Made by a program: the position numbers and the translations under genes
The notes under the pieces: generated by a model
The model's database searches: none
Seen by the model: only the letters and a program-made list of their open reading frames with translations
Told to the model about the DNA's origin: nothing
NCBI RefSeq assembly: GCF_001039355.2
Contig: NW_019775661.1
Span: forward strand, 56,108 to 120,107
Source of the DNA: Lingula anatina
Lineage: Eukaryota; Brachiopoda; Lingulata; Lingulida; Lingulidae
DNA: 64,000 nucleotides
Direction of reading: 5' to 3'
Shown here: positions 39,701 to 53,437 of the stretch, piece after piece
Numbering within the stretch: the stretch's first letter is position 1
Layout of the letters: each line of letters begins with the position of its first letter

Positions 39701-41999
39701 ATGAATAAACCATTCTGACTACGAATCTGAATTCATCGTCATGACAAACTGGTCTGTATTTCCTTGCAAATTGCTTATTCCTTTCATTTTCTGATCCCCT
39801 CTTTTTATTTTCATTTGCTCAGATTTTTTTCTTTGCACACAATGCCACGGATCACGAACATTTCAACTTCAAAACAATGCTTTACATGTCTTTATCACAG
39901 CTAAAGCTAAAACATAGGTTCTTACATTTGAAGGTCGAACATTCCTCCAACTTATAACGCATTATGCTCTTTAAAATATATATCAAATGTTGTAAACATG
40001 CTGAGATGTGAAACAAAATCACATAATGATTTAGTATCATGAATGATTTAAAGCACAAAATCTAGCTAATCACGCTATTCATCAATCACTTATAATTAAT
40101 AAAACAAGATCGTGTTTTCCTAAATCAAGTGTGATTAAAGCTAATTTTAGGAGAATTATACTTGATAAAAAACACACATTCAAGAGGAGAAATGCCTGGT
40201 TAGATTTCCAGTAGCTTTTTTTACCGTTTTTGCTGTACGCATGATTTGTATGAATCACTGCTTTCATGGCTGTCTCTATTCAGCTCACTCGGCTTGTTAT
40301 GCCCAAGACCTCGGAGATATGATGTCTATCTCTGCCAAATGAGAGGGTCTCGTGCCCAATGTTTTTAGAGGCACGATAATTATTACTGTGGGCTCGTGTA
40401 AGGTATAAAATTTGTAAAAGAACAATAGATATGAGGGTGACATGCACATACTTGCAGTATAGGAGTAGCGAATGCGTGCAGATTTATCGTAAAATTTTAA
40501 TAGAAAAATCATAAGACATTACCACAAGATAAATGGAACAAAAGACACTTTTCTCCGCGTCTAGACATAATTTCCAATTATCTAAAGACCTTCTACGAGA
40601 TCGGGTCACTTATCAAAATCCAAATTTATATATGCCTTTCAAAACAGTGTAATATTATAGTTTTGAGGGGTGCTTAGTTTTCATTTAAAGTGGTATCTCT
40701 TCCTCCCTTCATTTTTCATCACGCTAAAGAATTATTAACAACTCCGTGCGCTTTAATTCTTGAAACTCGATATAATTTGCTACAAATGTAACTTATAATA
40801 GAATCGCTGAAAAAATACCATAGATAGAAACGATACGGCATGGTAGACAATAAAAATGTATTATATTTATAATGAAAGGTGGCTGCTGCATATATTCGAA
40901 AAATGCAGCTTTTTGTAAACTGCAAGGCTATCGCGTCAGTTGATACCCGTGCCCTGGCACAAAGACGGATTGATTTACCTCGACACCTTTTTCATACCTA
41001 GGCGGGAGATATGCCAGTAATTTTAATAATTTTGATGAAGCTGAAGGATGATGATTATATTCACGCGATGTTAACCTAACTCATGCATATACATGAGGCA
41101 TTGATCAAATGTATGCAATCACGTGGAACAGCCACGGTGCTGCTGAGCATGCGAGGCTCCCTGTTAATTCTAACATCTGCACGCGTCCAAACCTCAGAGC
41201 GCACCTACATAACATTCAAATAGACGCATACCAAATACAACACAGTTGTGGACTGAAATCGAAATACAGGATAAAGTTAACGCCCTCATTAAAACCAGGA
41301 CTTGTTTTTCGCATTTACCCGTGACATTTCACCACTATTTCGGTCTGACGCTTCGAGACCATTATAATGAAAAATGCCTTATCACACGTATCCTGACAGC
41401 ACGTTAAAAATTGAGCTCATTAGAAAAGATTGATACACAAATTTGTTACTGTTAACTCGAGGACCCCTAACTAGGTTATTAAAATCAAAAAGCTTGCCTG
41501 TAAATCTTAATAAATTTTAATCTACGATATGCTTCAGCTAGCACGTTTTTGCAAACAATAAAACACGGATCGGCTGTGTTTAACTTTGAAAGGAGCGGAA
41601 AGAGATAATCATATTTCACAGTAATTATTTTCTCTTACACATTTCCGTCATTGTGCTTTGATTTAAAAAAAGAATCATCATTTTTACTCATAATGCCCTT
41701 TTTGACCACTTTTTTTGGATGGAAATTTGAGAAGTATTCAACATTTTCATAAAGATTATAGAACCACATTATTAATCAGAGCTTTAATAGCGTGTTGTCA
41801 CGTGATCAATCATTTTAAATGACAACAAAAAACTGTCGTACGGCAAGAAAACTGTAAGGAGGATTAATCAAGAGTTTGAAAGGAGCTTGTAATCATCTAA
41901 GTGAGTTTTATATTTGGCACCGTGAGAACATTTGTGTTTTGAGACTACGTGGTTATTAATAAACATCAATTTATATCAAATGACCAGTCGAATAACCAG
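39701..41999. other. AT-rich stretch upstream of Msx
   Basis: No gene, RNA gene or repeat was recognised. Short open frames on both strands have no domains and no splice context. Confidence 0.4.
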
Positions 42000-42780
42000 T
42001 CAAAACACAAGAGCAAGTGTAAGTGTAGTAGGCCCATGAGCCTCCACACGCAGCGTCATTGTTTTAACTGGCCATTTTCAGAGGTTTGAATGTTCATTTC
42101 ATGATGGAGCAGGCAATAAGGTGTGTAACTAAACAACTGATTAACTACTGAAATATAGCTGTATCTCGGCAGGTCATTGTTAAGGTCCCGGGCCTTCCTT
42201 GATCCTCGCGAAAACAAAGTACTGGTCTTTCTATCTTGTAATGGTTCATAAGATCGCCTGCTCTATGTCTGTTAGCACAACAAAGCGCTCGTGTATCGGT
42301 TATTCGAAAACCCCTCACACGCCAGGGCGTGAAAGCAATACCTGTCTTCGCGCGTATATATCAGCCGATCTATTCCTCCCTCTCAGCACGCCCTTTGCTC
42401 TAAGCATCCATTTTATTGTAATATCATTAATTTGAAGTTTTCTTTCATGGCGGCTAATTATACGTAATCTGCTGCGTACCGAGGTACAGCATTGTTATTT
42501 ATAAGCGACGACCAAATTAAAGTGGCCTAACGAGCTATTCATGACCCATTGATCTTCTTTAATTGTCTCAATTACCTCCCTCCATTTAATAAAAACATAT
42601 GGCCAGGTAGATAATACTGATTGACTCCTCAGGTAAGAAACTTCAAAGAAGCCGACAGTAATTGCAAATTAGAGAAATTAGAATAAGAGCCCTTTTATGG
42701 CTACTGTTCTGACGCGGAATTTAAAGTTATTCTACTCATAGAGATTTATTCTCCCCTTAATGGGACTGTGTGGCACATTT
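42000..42780. promoter_or_regulatory. Candidate enhancer between Msx and NK4
   Basis: The densest part (42446-42620) is non-repetitive and holds CTAATTATACG, CCAAATTAAAGTGG, CTTTAATTGTC and CAATTACC cores plus an E-box (CATATG), all within about 170 bases. Flanks are AT-rich and plain. It lies about 5 kb upstream of Msx and 11 kb beyond the 3' end of NK4. The call rests on motif density and composition only. Confidence 0.35.
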
Positions 42781-44489
42781 CCACAGTTAAATCTAACGAA
42801 CAATAGGAATTTATGTTTTCAGTGTCTAACAAACAACTAGAAGAGTCCAAATCAGAGCAAGACATAAATAAACCTGGCGCCGCATACTCAGTGATGCATA
42901 GTTTCGAATGCATGATTTTTCTCAAACTACTTGAAGATGGGTTTTAGGGCAATTTGCATTTGGTAATTTAAAAGGAAAATACGTACTAATCACAGTTATC
43001 TTTAACACAAATTTATGTGGTAAGACTTGATTTTTGCATTTCTATTTCCTTGTTTTAGTGCAATGCAATTCTTTTGAATTCACTCCAAACTATCAAATGA
43101 AAATAAAGGGTTATTTTTGTGCGAGTTAAGGTAATTTAGAATAAAATAATGGTAAAATTTGAAAGGTAATCTGTGATGCGTTTAGTGCAGCATCAATTTT
43201 CTTTTTTTTTTTTCAGCACTATGATTATTAACTTCCGCGCTCGTTTATTTTTCTATGTACTTTAGATTGAAATGATTGTATATGCAACCAATCAGTCATA
43301 CTCATCTAAGTAATTACTTTTCTTGACTTTTGATGTCTTAATGGCTCAGGTATCATACAACACTCCCACTGCTCGATTAGGCATACACGCTTAAGGAGGA
43401 CGTAAAGACACACAACCACAGAGCGTAGATGCTCTAAGAGCTATATCAACAGGCGTGAGCAGAATTAATGTCAACGGATTACACACAAAAAATCACTGTA
43501 TGTGATGTTTTTAAAGTGTGTTTTTGTTGTCGGTTGATACTGGATATTTTTTACTCGTTAACTGGAAGCAATCGTCCTGATTTTTAAAAGAAACTATGAC
43601 AATTTTGGGACTGTAAGATTTTGCTTTTCGTAGATAAAATCTTTATTGTGTGTTGGTTATTTCAAATAAGATAGGAAATAATATCAAATATCATTGTACA
43701 TATATGAAGTTATCTCTCAATGGACCAATATTATGTTATATATGATTCATATTCGTTATTTCTGCGATAATCAGGAATATATACCTGGTTTTTTATGTAA
43801 CTAATTTGGTAGAAAATCAGTTTTTAAGCAACTTAGTAAATGTCGTAAATTTTTTTTTCAAGATTTTCTTTATTCTGATCTAAGAATCGATTTCAGTTAT
43901 GACTCATTGATCATAATTTAAGCAATTTCATAATAATCACCTTGAATCTAATATCTTAAATAATAAGTTATGGCTACTTCAATAGAAGAAAAATGCTATG
44001 TAAAAACGTGAATATAAATACATGTACATTATGGGCTACTCCTTTTTTTTTTTTTTTTTTGTAAATAGAAAAATTAATTTGAATTTAGTTTAACACACAT
44101 CACTATTAAATACATTGAAGATGCTTCTACTTTTGGTTTACATGTTTGGATACCAAGCTATCATTGGTAAAAACAAAATGAGTCAATCACCTCTTATGAA
44201 AAAAATGTATGTATATGTTTGGTGGTTTTTCAATACACCTTACTGCACGTAGTTCAGCACCGTTTTATTATCAGTGAAAGCATTATTATTATTAAAGGTT
44301 TACCCATAATGACCAGTCGCATTCTTCATTCTCTTCGTTTCGTAAGTCTACAAAAGCGGGATCACCAGACCGTCGAGGCCATAATAATGAAAAAACAGTT
44401 TACCGCCCTTGCTTGTCATGCCGTAGAAGCTTCAAAGATTTGGCGCGAATTGCAAGCGTGTAGTTATGATGCACAACTTGAAATCAATA
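42781..44489. other. AT-rich gene-free stretch
   Basis: Contains short T tracts (43201-43214 and 44043-44060). No gene or regulatory feature is recognisable. Confidence 0.4.
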
Positions 44490-45120
44490 ATTAAAACTCT
44501 CTAGTCCCTGGGTTAATAGCCATGCATTTGATGACTGTAATTGAAATATAATGTGATTCTCTAATAATAAAACAATTAATCACAACACCCTTGACACGGT
44601 AGGTAAAAAAGCGAACTATAACGTCGCACCTTAAGTGCGCATTGGCGCCGCAAAGGAGTCCCCTCTCCTTAACGGCTGGTTACGCTCGGTGCACCTTTTC
44701 ATGAGACTAGTAAGAAAAGAAATGTAATAGCCCTTAATGGGCTTAAACAAAATTCACTCATTTGTCTCTCCATTACTTCTGATTTGTGGGTCTACTAAGC
44801 CATCTAAATGGCCACCGCGCTTGGTTTTTCAATGACACCCTTGGCGCGAGGTCGAAAACGATGGTATCATTCTCCAATTCATTTGTAACATCACGAAACA
44901 AGCAATGAAGTGACAAAAGTCGTACATCATGAATAGCTCATTGTTGTTGAACAGTTGCTTTCATGTACAATACGGACTTATAGTTTTCAACCCTGCAGGA
45001 TCCATGCTGTAGCCACTTAGCGTTCTGCCTGAGAGATATCAGATGCTTACGGCGACACCAACAACACTGAAGGCCTCTGTTCAAGTCTAAAATATGCCAT
45101 ATTAAGATAGGATCTTGACT
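44490..45120. promoter_or_regulatory. Candidate regulatory island between Msx and NK4
   Basis: A GC-richer, non-repetitive island. It includes a small perfect hairpin, AGCCC-TTAAT-GGGCT (44729-44743), and neighbouring sequence rich in possible binding sites (CCATTACTTC, CATCTAAATGG, GGCGCGAGG). It has no coding frame with domain content. The evidence is compositional only. Confidence 0.25.
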
Positions 45121-48100
45121 CCCCCAAGGATGAAAACAGCAATAAAATAAATGCTACTCATACTAATTGGAGTTAATAGAATAATTTTTCAACTTGTGCA
45201 AAGAGGACGGCCACTCAACAGTGTAATTATACTCGGATATGAGTTCTTAAATGCGACATTCCGTGTCGGTGTACAAACTAACTTGGTCACGATACGTGCC
45301 TCTATCATTAAGTGGGGAAGGGAAGAGGGTGTTTCGGGTTATTTATCTAACTCAGTATCACTGCAATGAAATAGAGGTGCGACTCAACTTGGAATGAAAA
45401 TGATTTGATTTTTAAAAGAAGCACGACAGGAGAAACAAGGGCGAATAATCATATAATTAATTGTAACTTTCTCAATGTATCCTATGCCTTTTTCAAGACA
45501 GAAAAATTAACTTGACATCAGAACAAGCAGGCAGCTCGCCGCAACTCGTTAAAGACTGCGCTGGCAGCCACTAACGCCATCTATAAGTTGTTTATATCCT
45601 CCGTTTCAAGTTTAAAATGACTATAAAACTTATGTGTTAATGCATGGAATTACGCCCAGAGATTAAAAAAAAGCATTTACAAGTCAGTGTAGCATTAAAT
45701 ATAAGTTCGCTATGAAATAAGTGTACTGATACACTGTCCATGTACTTCGAGCAAAAAAGAAAACTTCGTATATGAAAAATTAATGCATCGATTGCGTTAG
45801 TTGAGAGCAATGTATTTTTTTTAAAGATGGCGCATTTAACAGAGAAAAATTCGCATGCATTCCTCGATGTAAAAAGTCGTTAAGAAGACCCAAATGTACA
45901 CGATTCATAGTCAGATGACTGTCCTTTTAGAAGTCTTCTCGCGTTATAAGACAATACGCGTAATTAACATGCCATTAAGCACTGTGTGTGTGTGTTATGC
46001 GCACTCAGATAAGGGGTGAGGTAATGATTCATGATGGAAATTAATTTGAAGTGCTCTTTAATCATGATGTAATTACATTATGTCTAAGTGATAACTAAGT
46101 GATCATTTTACACAGGTATAGTCATTTAAAGTAATCGACAGAGGTTTCATGCTCATGATCGTATGCATTATGGTTATTTCGTTTTAATTGGTATTCGACA
46201 GCTACACACCGTGTCTTTGCTACTGCAGTAAAATTATCATCTAGTTAGCATTTCCTCCCTAAAACCTTAGCTGTGGGTTGTGTCCATCTATGTTTTAAAG
46301 ACACCCATTGCTACGATTTCCTTTATTTAAGAGCCTCAAGTGGTACATGTGTGATATGAAATCCGCTTTTCAGTCTTATTCAATATCAGGTGACAGTGTT
46401 TCTCTGGGTGTTTTTATACTACACGTAGCTCTTCTGATAACCTGTAGTGTGTGAATAAACTTTTCTGAGTCTTCTTTTGGACTTCCCATTGATCCACGTA
46501 ATAAGTATAATTCCACCCCCTCCTCCTCCACAGATGCACACACAGCATAAAAATTCATGCGCTGGCACTCATATTTACTTTTTTATAACGTGCCTTTAAA
46601 AACGCAAACAAAAGTGCTAATGCATAATTTCCCCTGCCCCCCCCCCTCCCTGAGTTTAAGTTTACTGAAGCTTCGCCTCTGTTGTCAGTATGCATTGCAG
46701 TGTGCCGTCAGTGCTTGGAAGATCAAGCTGATTATTTCAATATGACACAGGAAAGACAAGCTAACTTTTCATTTTTTTAATCCAGCACCTAATGTGTTTA
46801 TAATTACATTTTTTCAATTATATGTAATATAATCCGTGAAAAACATTAACCCTGTATATATATATGACTGTACCAGCATGACTTCTAGTGAGCAGACGAT
46901 TACAAGCTGTTCAAGGACGTCCTTGTCACCGTAAGTAATAGTAGGTCAAATAAGTAATTGATTATTATTTGCTTTAATATTAGATGAAAATTTAAAAGAA
47001 ATCCCTACTTTATACCTCACCAGGTGCATAATCACTTTATAATTATTAGTATATATAGTAGTATGTTATTAAAAGCAATTCTCAGCTTTCATTTAAACAA
47101 AACTACCGTTATGAAACCCATATCGAAGTGCTCGTGAAATGTGTGTCATTAGCGCTTGATCAAGTCTCACTCGCAGCGACTCTGATTAGTAATTGATAGT
47201 CATTTGCTGCAAGCCTCGGCGAAAGTCTGCAAATCACCACAGCTTTGAAACTTACACTACAATTAGATATCTAAAATTTTTAGTGGAAAACAGTTTAGAT
47301 TTTCAGCAGAGTATTAATGTATTTGCACTCAAAATTTGCCATCACTCCATCGTCCTCATGTTTCTAACAAAATGCAACAGCGCAAAAAGTGGATTCTGGA
47401 AAATTATGAAATTTATTTTCAGTAGAAACATGCTCTGAAATCTGGAATCACCTGTGTCGTTTTTTGGTATGGAAAAGTTGGTAAGACCACGAAAGAGCGT
47501 AACGAAGACGTCGTGGTTAAATTGTTATGGGGTTGACGCACTGATAAATTATAAAGTGTTCTTCATACGTTTTTTAACACTTCATTAAGGCGCTTTGATT
47601 TGGCTTTAAATACGCCACCACAGTGCGCTTTCTCCTAAAAAAAGCCACATCGAAGACGGCAGTGCTAAAGCCCAATGGGCTCTCTTTGTCAAAATATTTA
47701 TGAATTTCTCTTTGTTACAACAAATATTAAATGATGTCACTGATCTGTCGACAAATTGGAACAGTTTACATAGCAAATCTTTATAACAAGATCAAAAGTT
47801 GTTCCATACTTAAAGCTCAAATTTTAATCTCAATTTACAAAAGATGTTCGTTTTAATGATATGTTACTTCTGTTTTATAACGTGATAAAAAATACCACTT
47901 CAGTCCAATAATGATGTTATTGTAATGCTACAGATTATCCCATCTTAAAGATAAAAAGTTGATCTAAAAGTAAAAACCAACTTTTAATTGAATTTTATTT
48001 ATGAAAAAGCTTAGGATCAAATGGAATGTGTTAGGTGAGATAGGCGTAGAAGAGTAATTTGTAACAATGGTGAAGTACAGTGAATGTGGTGAAAGTGTAT

Positions 48101-49481
48101 AGATATAGCCAGATACACCGCGAACAAGTTCTATGCCAGGATGATAAATAACAGATGAAAATTATTCATTGCTTCATAACTTCTTTGGAAAGTTTTGTCC
48201 TTTACTCAGCTTTTTTTATATATATCGCATAGATGTATTTTTTATCCTGTTAATTATTAGGCCTCATCAAAACGTGATCTTTTTCGTGTATTAAAATATT
48301 TCTTACATTTGAATAAATGACTTAATTCTTAGATAAATAGGTGTAAATATTTTTCAAGCATCAGTGTTGAATTAGCGTAAATTCTGTTTATTTTTATCTT
48401 ACGACATAAAGAATTTAATTGTAATCTTTAGTTGACCTCGTTACGGTACTCTGTAACATGCTTTTATGCTATTATGCAGAATAAATTAATGATTTAAATC
48501 TTGATGTTGGTTATTCGAAGTTGGGGTATTAACAATATTTGATAATCAACATCAGATTCGCTCACCAGTGTTGATTAACTTTAAATATCGCAGACTTTTC
48601 TTTTGTTACATATTTATTAATGAGCGGCCACAAGAGCGGTGAAACAGGTAAGCTAAAATTTAGTTTAGGCTAGGGGAGTTGAATCTGCATTTTATATTTC
48701 TAGATTGTGCCATTATATCCCATTTTTGCGATGGTTCTTTTGAGTTTATTGTTTTGGTCTCTGTTGATTTCTTTTAAAAGGAAGTCATTATACCTGTTTT
48801 CATTTCAGAATTAAAATCACTGTATTTGTTGAGATTCTTTATTGTGTCTGACGTGGTCATTGTTCTTTGTTCCAGCTTTCTAGCATTGTTCTTGCTTTTA
48901 ACCTAATAGCTCTAAGTGGCGTTAATGCATTCTCAAATCCTTCTTTCTCAATTCCGACATTTTATTTTATCTTTATTCTTTTATTTCTTTTTTATTATTT
49001 TAGTGTCACAGTGTAAAACACAATAAAAACATGAATTACAACACACCCGGGTCCCAAATAAGGTTTCTTATGAGAAACATAGAATTACTACACAAGTACA
49101 TTAATACAGTTTTAAAATATTGGCCTATATATTAGTTATGACTATTCTGAATAATGTCTGTATAACATAAAACCATGCCGCAGATTTTGGCTTTATTTTC
49201 ATACATGTTGAATTTGCACATAAGTAAAAAGTTAATGTCGACGTCGTTGGTAGGTTCTTTTACATTGACAATATCTTATATCTCTCCATATACTACACCA
49301 CATCAGTACATGCCCGTTCTCTACCTCGCCATTTCTTGAAAAAAAATGCATATTCGATGTGAACTTTCTTAAAAAGTTTTTTAAGATTTTGAATTCTAAG
49401 GTGGACTGCCCTTCATCTGATTTTCGCCAGTTCTCTTCTCTCTGAAGGATTTAATCTAAAATGTTCAACAAATAGTAGATC

Positions 49482-49531
<50 letters not shown>

Positions 49532-52500
49532 TAACAAATAGTTATATAAATAGCACGTTTAAAAAAGCTCTTAATGATATTCAGATATTTTCAAATTGGT
49601 TTTTGAAGAAAATGATTGCCATTTATGACAAATTTTAATCAGCGTTCAAGTCAACTATCATCTGCTCAGTATGGAATTGATCATTTTAAATACTGTAGCT
49701 TTCCGATTTTTTAAATGTTTTAACAGTTAAAACTCTGATAAGGAAGTCTTTTTTCAAACTAACATTTAGGTTTTTCAGTAGGACTTACTACATTAGTCTA
49801 ATTGAGCAAGTCGCCAATTAAAAAGAGCTTGAGCACTTGCGGCATCGTTAAACCTAAAAATCTTAATAATTACTATCGTCTCAATAATACCAGTCCAGTC
49901 TGGGTGCATGCTTTCACAACCGAAAATCATGTCCTGCACACTAGCCATTTATTTGGTGGCTTTCGTATATATGTATGGAGTGAATCATTTAACAGTTTTT
50001 TTTAGAATGACGTCACGAATTTAAAGATTTGTTGTATCTAGCTTGTTCCTCCTGCCTTCAAGAGCTCACGCAACTACATGCCAGTGCTGCCCTCTTTTGC
50101 TTAATAATGTAACTATCAATGTATTCAGACGTGTAATCTTTTTCTTATCCTATTCACCTTAGTTTTCTCGTCATTACGTACATTAACGCCTATGAACATT
50201 TGGTCTAGTTAATAACTAATACAAAAATGACAATTAAGATACGGCATCGAAATATAAACAATAATGATGATTTCTCAAAATTTGAATCATTGATAAAAAA
50301 ATCAGGAAAATCAACGTTTTACATTCTTTTAGGATTCATTTGATTTAAATCCAGCGACTCTGATTTGTATCTACTTTTCGTTTCTTTTCATTTTTTCGTC
50401 AAATGATTATAGAAAAATCTCATTTTGTTGTTATGCACTCTATTTATGAAGATTACCTCATGTGAACGACAAAAACTACAAATCAATGGCATCTACGTAA
50501 GGTGCTAGGTCGAATAATTATGATGAACAAGATGCTTTGATCCTTTTATAGCTTTGCATCATATGTTACTTTTCCCACTTATAATAACTGCTTCCACTTT
50601 TCCAAGCTCCCTTTTTTTGTAAAATACAAAAAAGTTTCCATATGTGTGGCCAGTCAGTTGAAACCACTTGGAGCTACTATTTCCAGTGTATAGATTGACA
50701 GTGATGAATACGCGCGAACTGAAGAGCGGTCAGTGCTCCTTTAAGACCCTGCTAACAGCACTTGACGCACCTGGACGGTGAATACACGTACACTACCCAA
50801 ACCAAACTACCACATAAATAAACAAACATCTCATAAAAGAGAAAAAAAACAATGACAATCGATGTCTGATTTTTTCTCTTACCCACGAAGGAAAACCAAT
50901 GTGCCGACTCATGTTTGTGAATACCTTTCCCCCTCTCCCTCTCTCTCTCTCTCTCTCTCTCTATCTAAAGTGAAATTTATAATATTTTTTTCATATTATA
51001 GTTTTTTGTATAGTGTACACCATGAGATTTTAGAGAACACACCAAATTTTGAATAGTTCTTCTGTAAGGTTTTAGACAACGGTAGTTTACGCTGATAATC
51101 AAATTAAGAAAGATAAGCATATTTATGGAACATAATAAAAATATGAAATTTTTTTAAGTGATGAAACATCGGCAGAAGCTGAAAATTTTGCGTAACAATA
51201 ACGGAGAGTAACTGGGAAACCAATGATGTAAATCATTTTCTCCTCAGCGAAATCTACTCCTTGCCGAATTTATAAATCAGTTGGAAGACAGTCGAGCTAC
51301 TGATCCCATGGGTTACAGCTATCTGCACAACAAACTGCGGGAGTTCATCATCCAGACATTCACATAAATTACATGGGACACCTTAGCCCTTGTTAACATG
51401 TTATTTAAACGATTTAAAATAACATTTGACATGTTACGCTTGATCCCCCGGTGTGGAAGGTGTGTTAAGATGGAGCAGCAGCGATGGAAAATTTTGAAAA
51501 CAAACGATGCGAGCTAGCGGGAAACAGATGTACGAGTCTCGAGTTTAAAGCTGCAGGAAAACTGATGCAGAGATTTTGATTGTGATTCGCAATAAACACC
51601 AGGAGTGTGTTTCTTTTTTTAATTACTCCTGATAGCGGAGCCGCTAAAGCTCCTTGTACCGACAAGACCAGAAAGCCAACCACATACTATCAACTGGAAA
51701 CAGAGTTTAGGTGTGTGTTCGGGTCGCAACCGGGGCCGCCCTCTTTTCAGTTGTGTTGAACTAGTGTTGTCCTGATGGTACATAGCTAATGAATATCAGG
51801 CGCTGTTGGTTATTGACTTATTTTGGCATCTTAAAAAAGTTCATGTTTTTGCATTACTGTACATTGTCAGTGTCAATATTTATTTACAAAACATTCTCAA
51901 ATATAGGTACTGCATCAATATCTGTTGGTAGCAGTTACTTGAAATTAACTGGCATTTTACATGCTATGCTATAACCTTATCTAACGTCAAAACATAGTAT
52001 ACAGACTTTTGAGGACATCTGCATGATTAAATGCCAATCTTTGGGATACATTTCCAATTGTGAAAACGCCCTCCCCCCCTTCCTCCTAAAAATTAGGTTT
52101 CATATTCTTTTCTTTTCTTTTTCTCTCCTAAAAACCTTTTTTTGAATAAACGTGTGTCATTTCCACACGAGTTTACAGTCCGCTTTCAGAGTCTTGAAAT
52201 TATTTAGCAGACAATCCGTAAATAGAAGTTTATCATTTTTTCATTAATACACTTGACTCGTTCACTGATACAGTTGACTTGACTCTATCTTGGAAAAAAG
52301 TAAGCTTTTAAAAAGCTATTTTGGCTACTGCGTATATGCCCTATTAGCGAACGGTGATTGTTGCCAGAAGCTATGCCTGCGTGTTTAAAATACGTTGATA
52401 AAGAAGGAGCACGATAGATATTGTTATTTTTAAAGTTCTAGGGTTAAAGAATAGGCGATTATCAATATAAGATATTTGAGATGGTTGGTGCAGAATCGGA

Positions 52501-52972
52501 TATAAGATATACAGATACATTTTATACTGCCTCTGCTGTTGTTTCTATGATATAGAATATCTTATTCTTTATACATTATTTTCGCATGAAATGTTGAGGG
52601 ATTTACGCGCTTGCTTTTTATCCGTTTAAATTATGCGTCGAGCGAAATTAATACACCAATGGGGTACAATTAAACAAATATTGCTTAAGAAATGCAATTA
52701 GGTCTTTTTTTCTTCTAATCAAGTTCGTCGCTCAAAACCTATGACAGTTCAGGAAATGATGTTAAAGAAGAGGAAAAGCGTTCTTTTTTTTCTTGGTTGT
52801 CTTTCCTAAAAACAATGGTGAAAGAATTCGCCAAACCTCAAACTTAAAATTTGACAAAATATACACAGATATCATTGTGATAAACATAGAGCAACCTACG
52901 ATCCTGTGCAATTTGTGCAATTTGGTTGAAGTTGGAGAATGCATAAAAAGGCGCACTACTTCTTTTGGACAG
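45121..52972. other. Gene-free region with microsatellites, 3' of NK4
   Basis: Mostly AT-rich. Microsatellites are AAT (about 49483-49530) and CT (about 50931-50962). A less AT-rich patch at about 51220-51760 has no exon-like frame. No RNA gene or mobile element was recognised. Confidence 0.45.
49483..49530. repeat. AAT trinucleotide microsatellite
   Basis: About 16 perfect AAT units in non-coding DNA. A shorter AAT run occurs in the NK4 intron (54889-54912). Confidence 0.9.
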
Positions 52973-52978
52973 TTTATT
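52973..52978 (-). terminator. Candidate NK4 polyadenylation signal
   Basis: AATAAA on the minus strand about 460 bases past the NK4 stop codon. It is the first canonical hexamer I found downstream. A weaker ATTAAA lies nearer, at about 53005. Confidence 0.35.
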
Positions 52979-53437
52979 AGAAGTCCTTTTTGATTCTCGA
53001 TGCGATTTTAATAACGATATTGATACCTCTCTAGAATATGTATGTAACGTATGCCTACTCAGATTGATAATTTTACTAACTGGTCTTACTGAAACAAAGG
53101 AGATAAACAGAAAAGCCTTAAGTATAATAATTCTTCACAAAACATGCATTCTTCGGGTAAGCCATTTCATCACGGGCATACCTCAGTTAAGCTTATTAAC
53201 CTCAGTTGTGGATCTCATTTGTTTCTTAATGTCATAAAGTCCTAGTTAGCCCTTGTTGCAGCAAATTCATTTAATTAAGTTGTCCGCAAACTCTTTGCAT
53301 AGCCTTTGTGAAAATCACCCATGAAAAACTGTTAATTAGTCATTATTATCACTGTAATAAGACATTGAATCTTTGAACTTAAATTCATATTCAACTGCCT
53401 AGTTCCTTGTTTTAGTTCAGTGTCCAGTTGACAGTAT

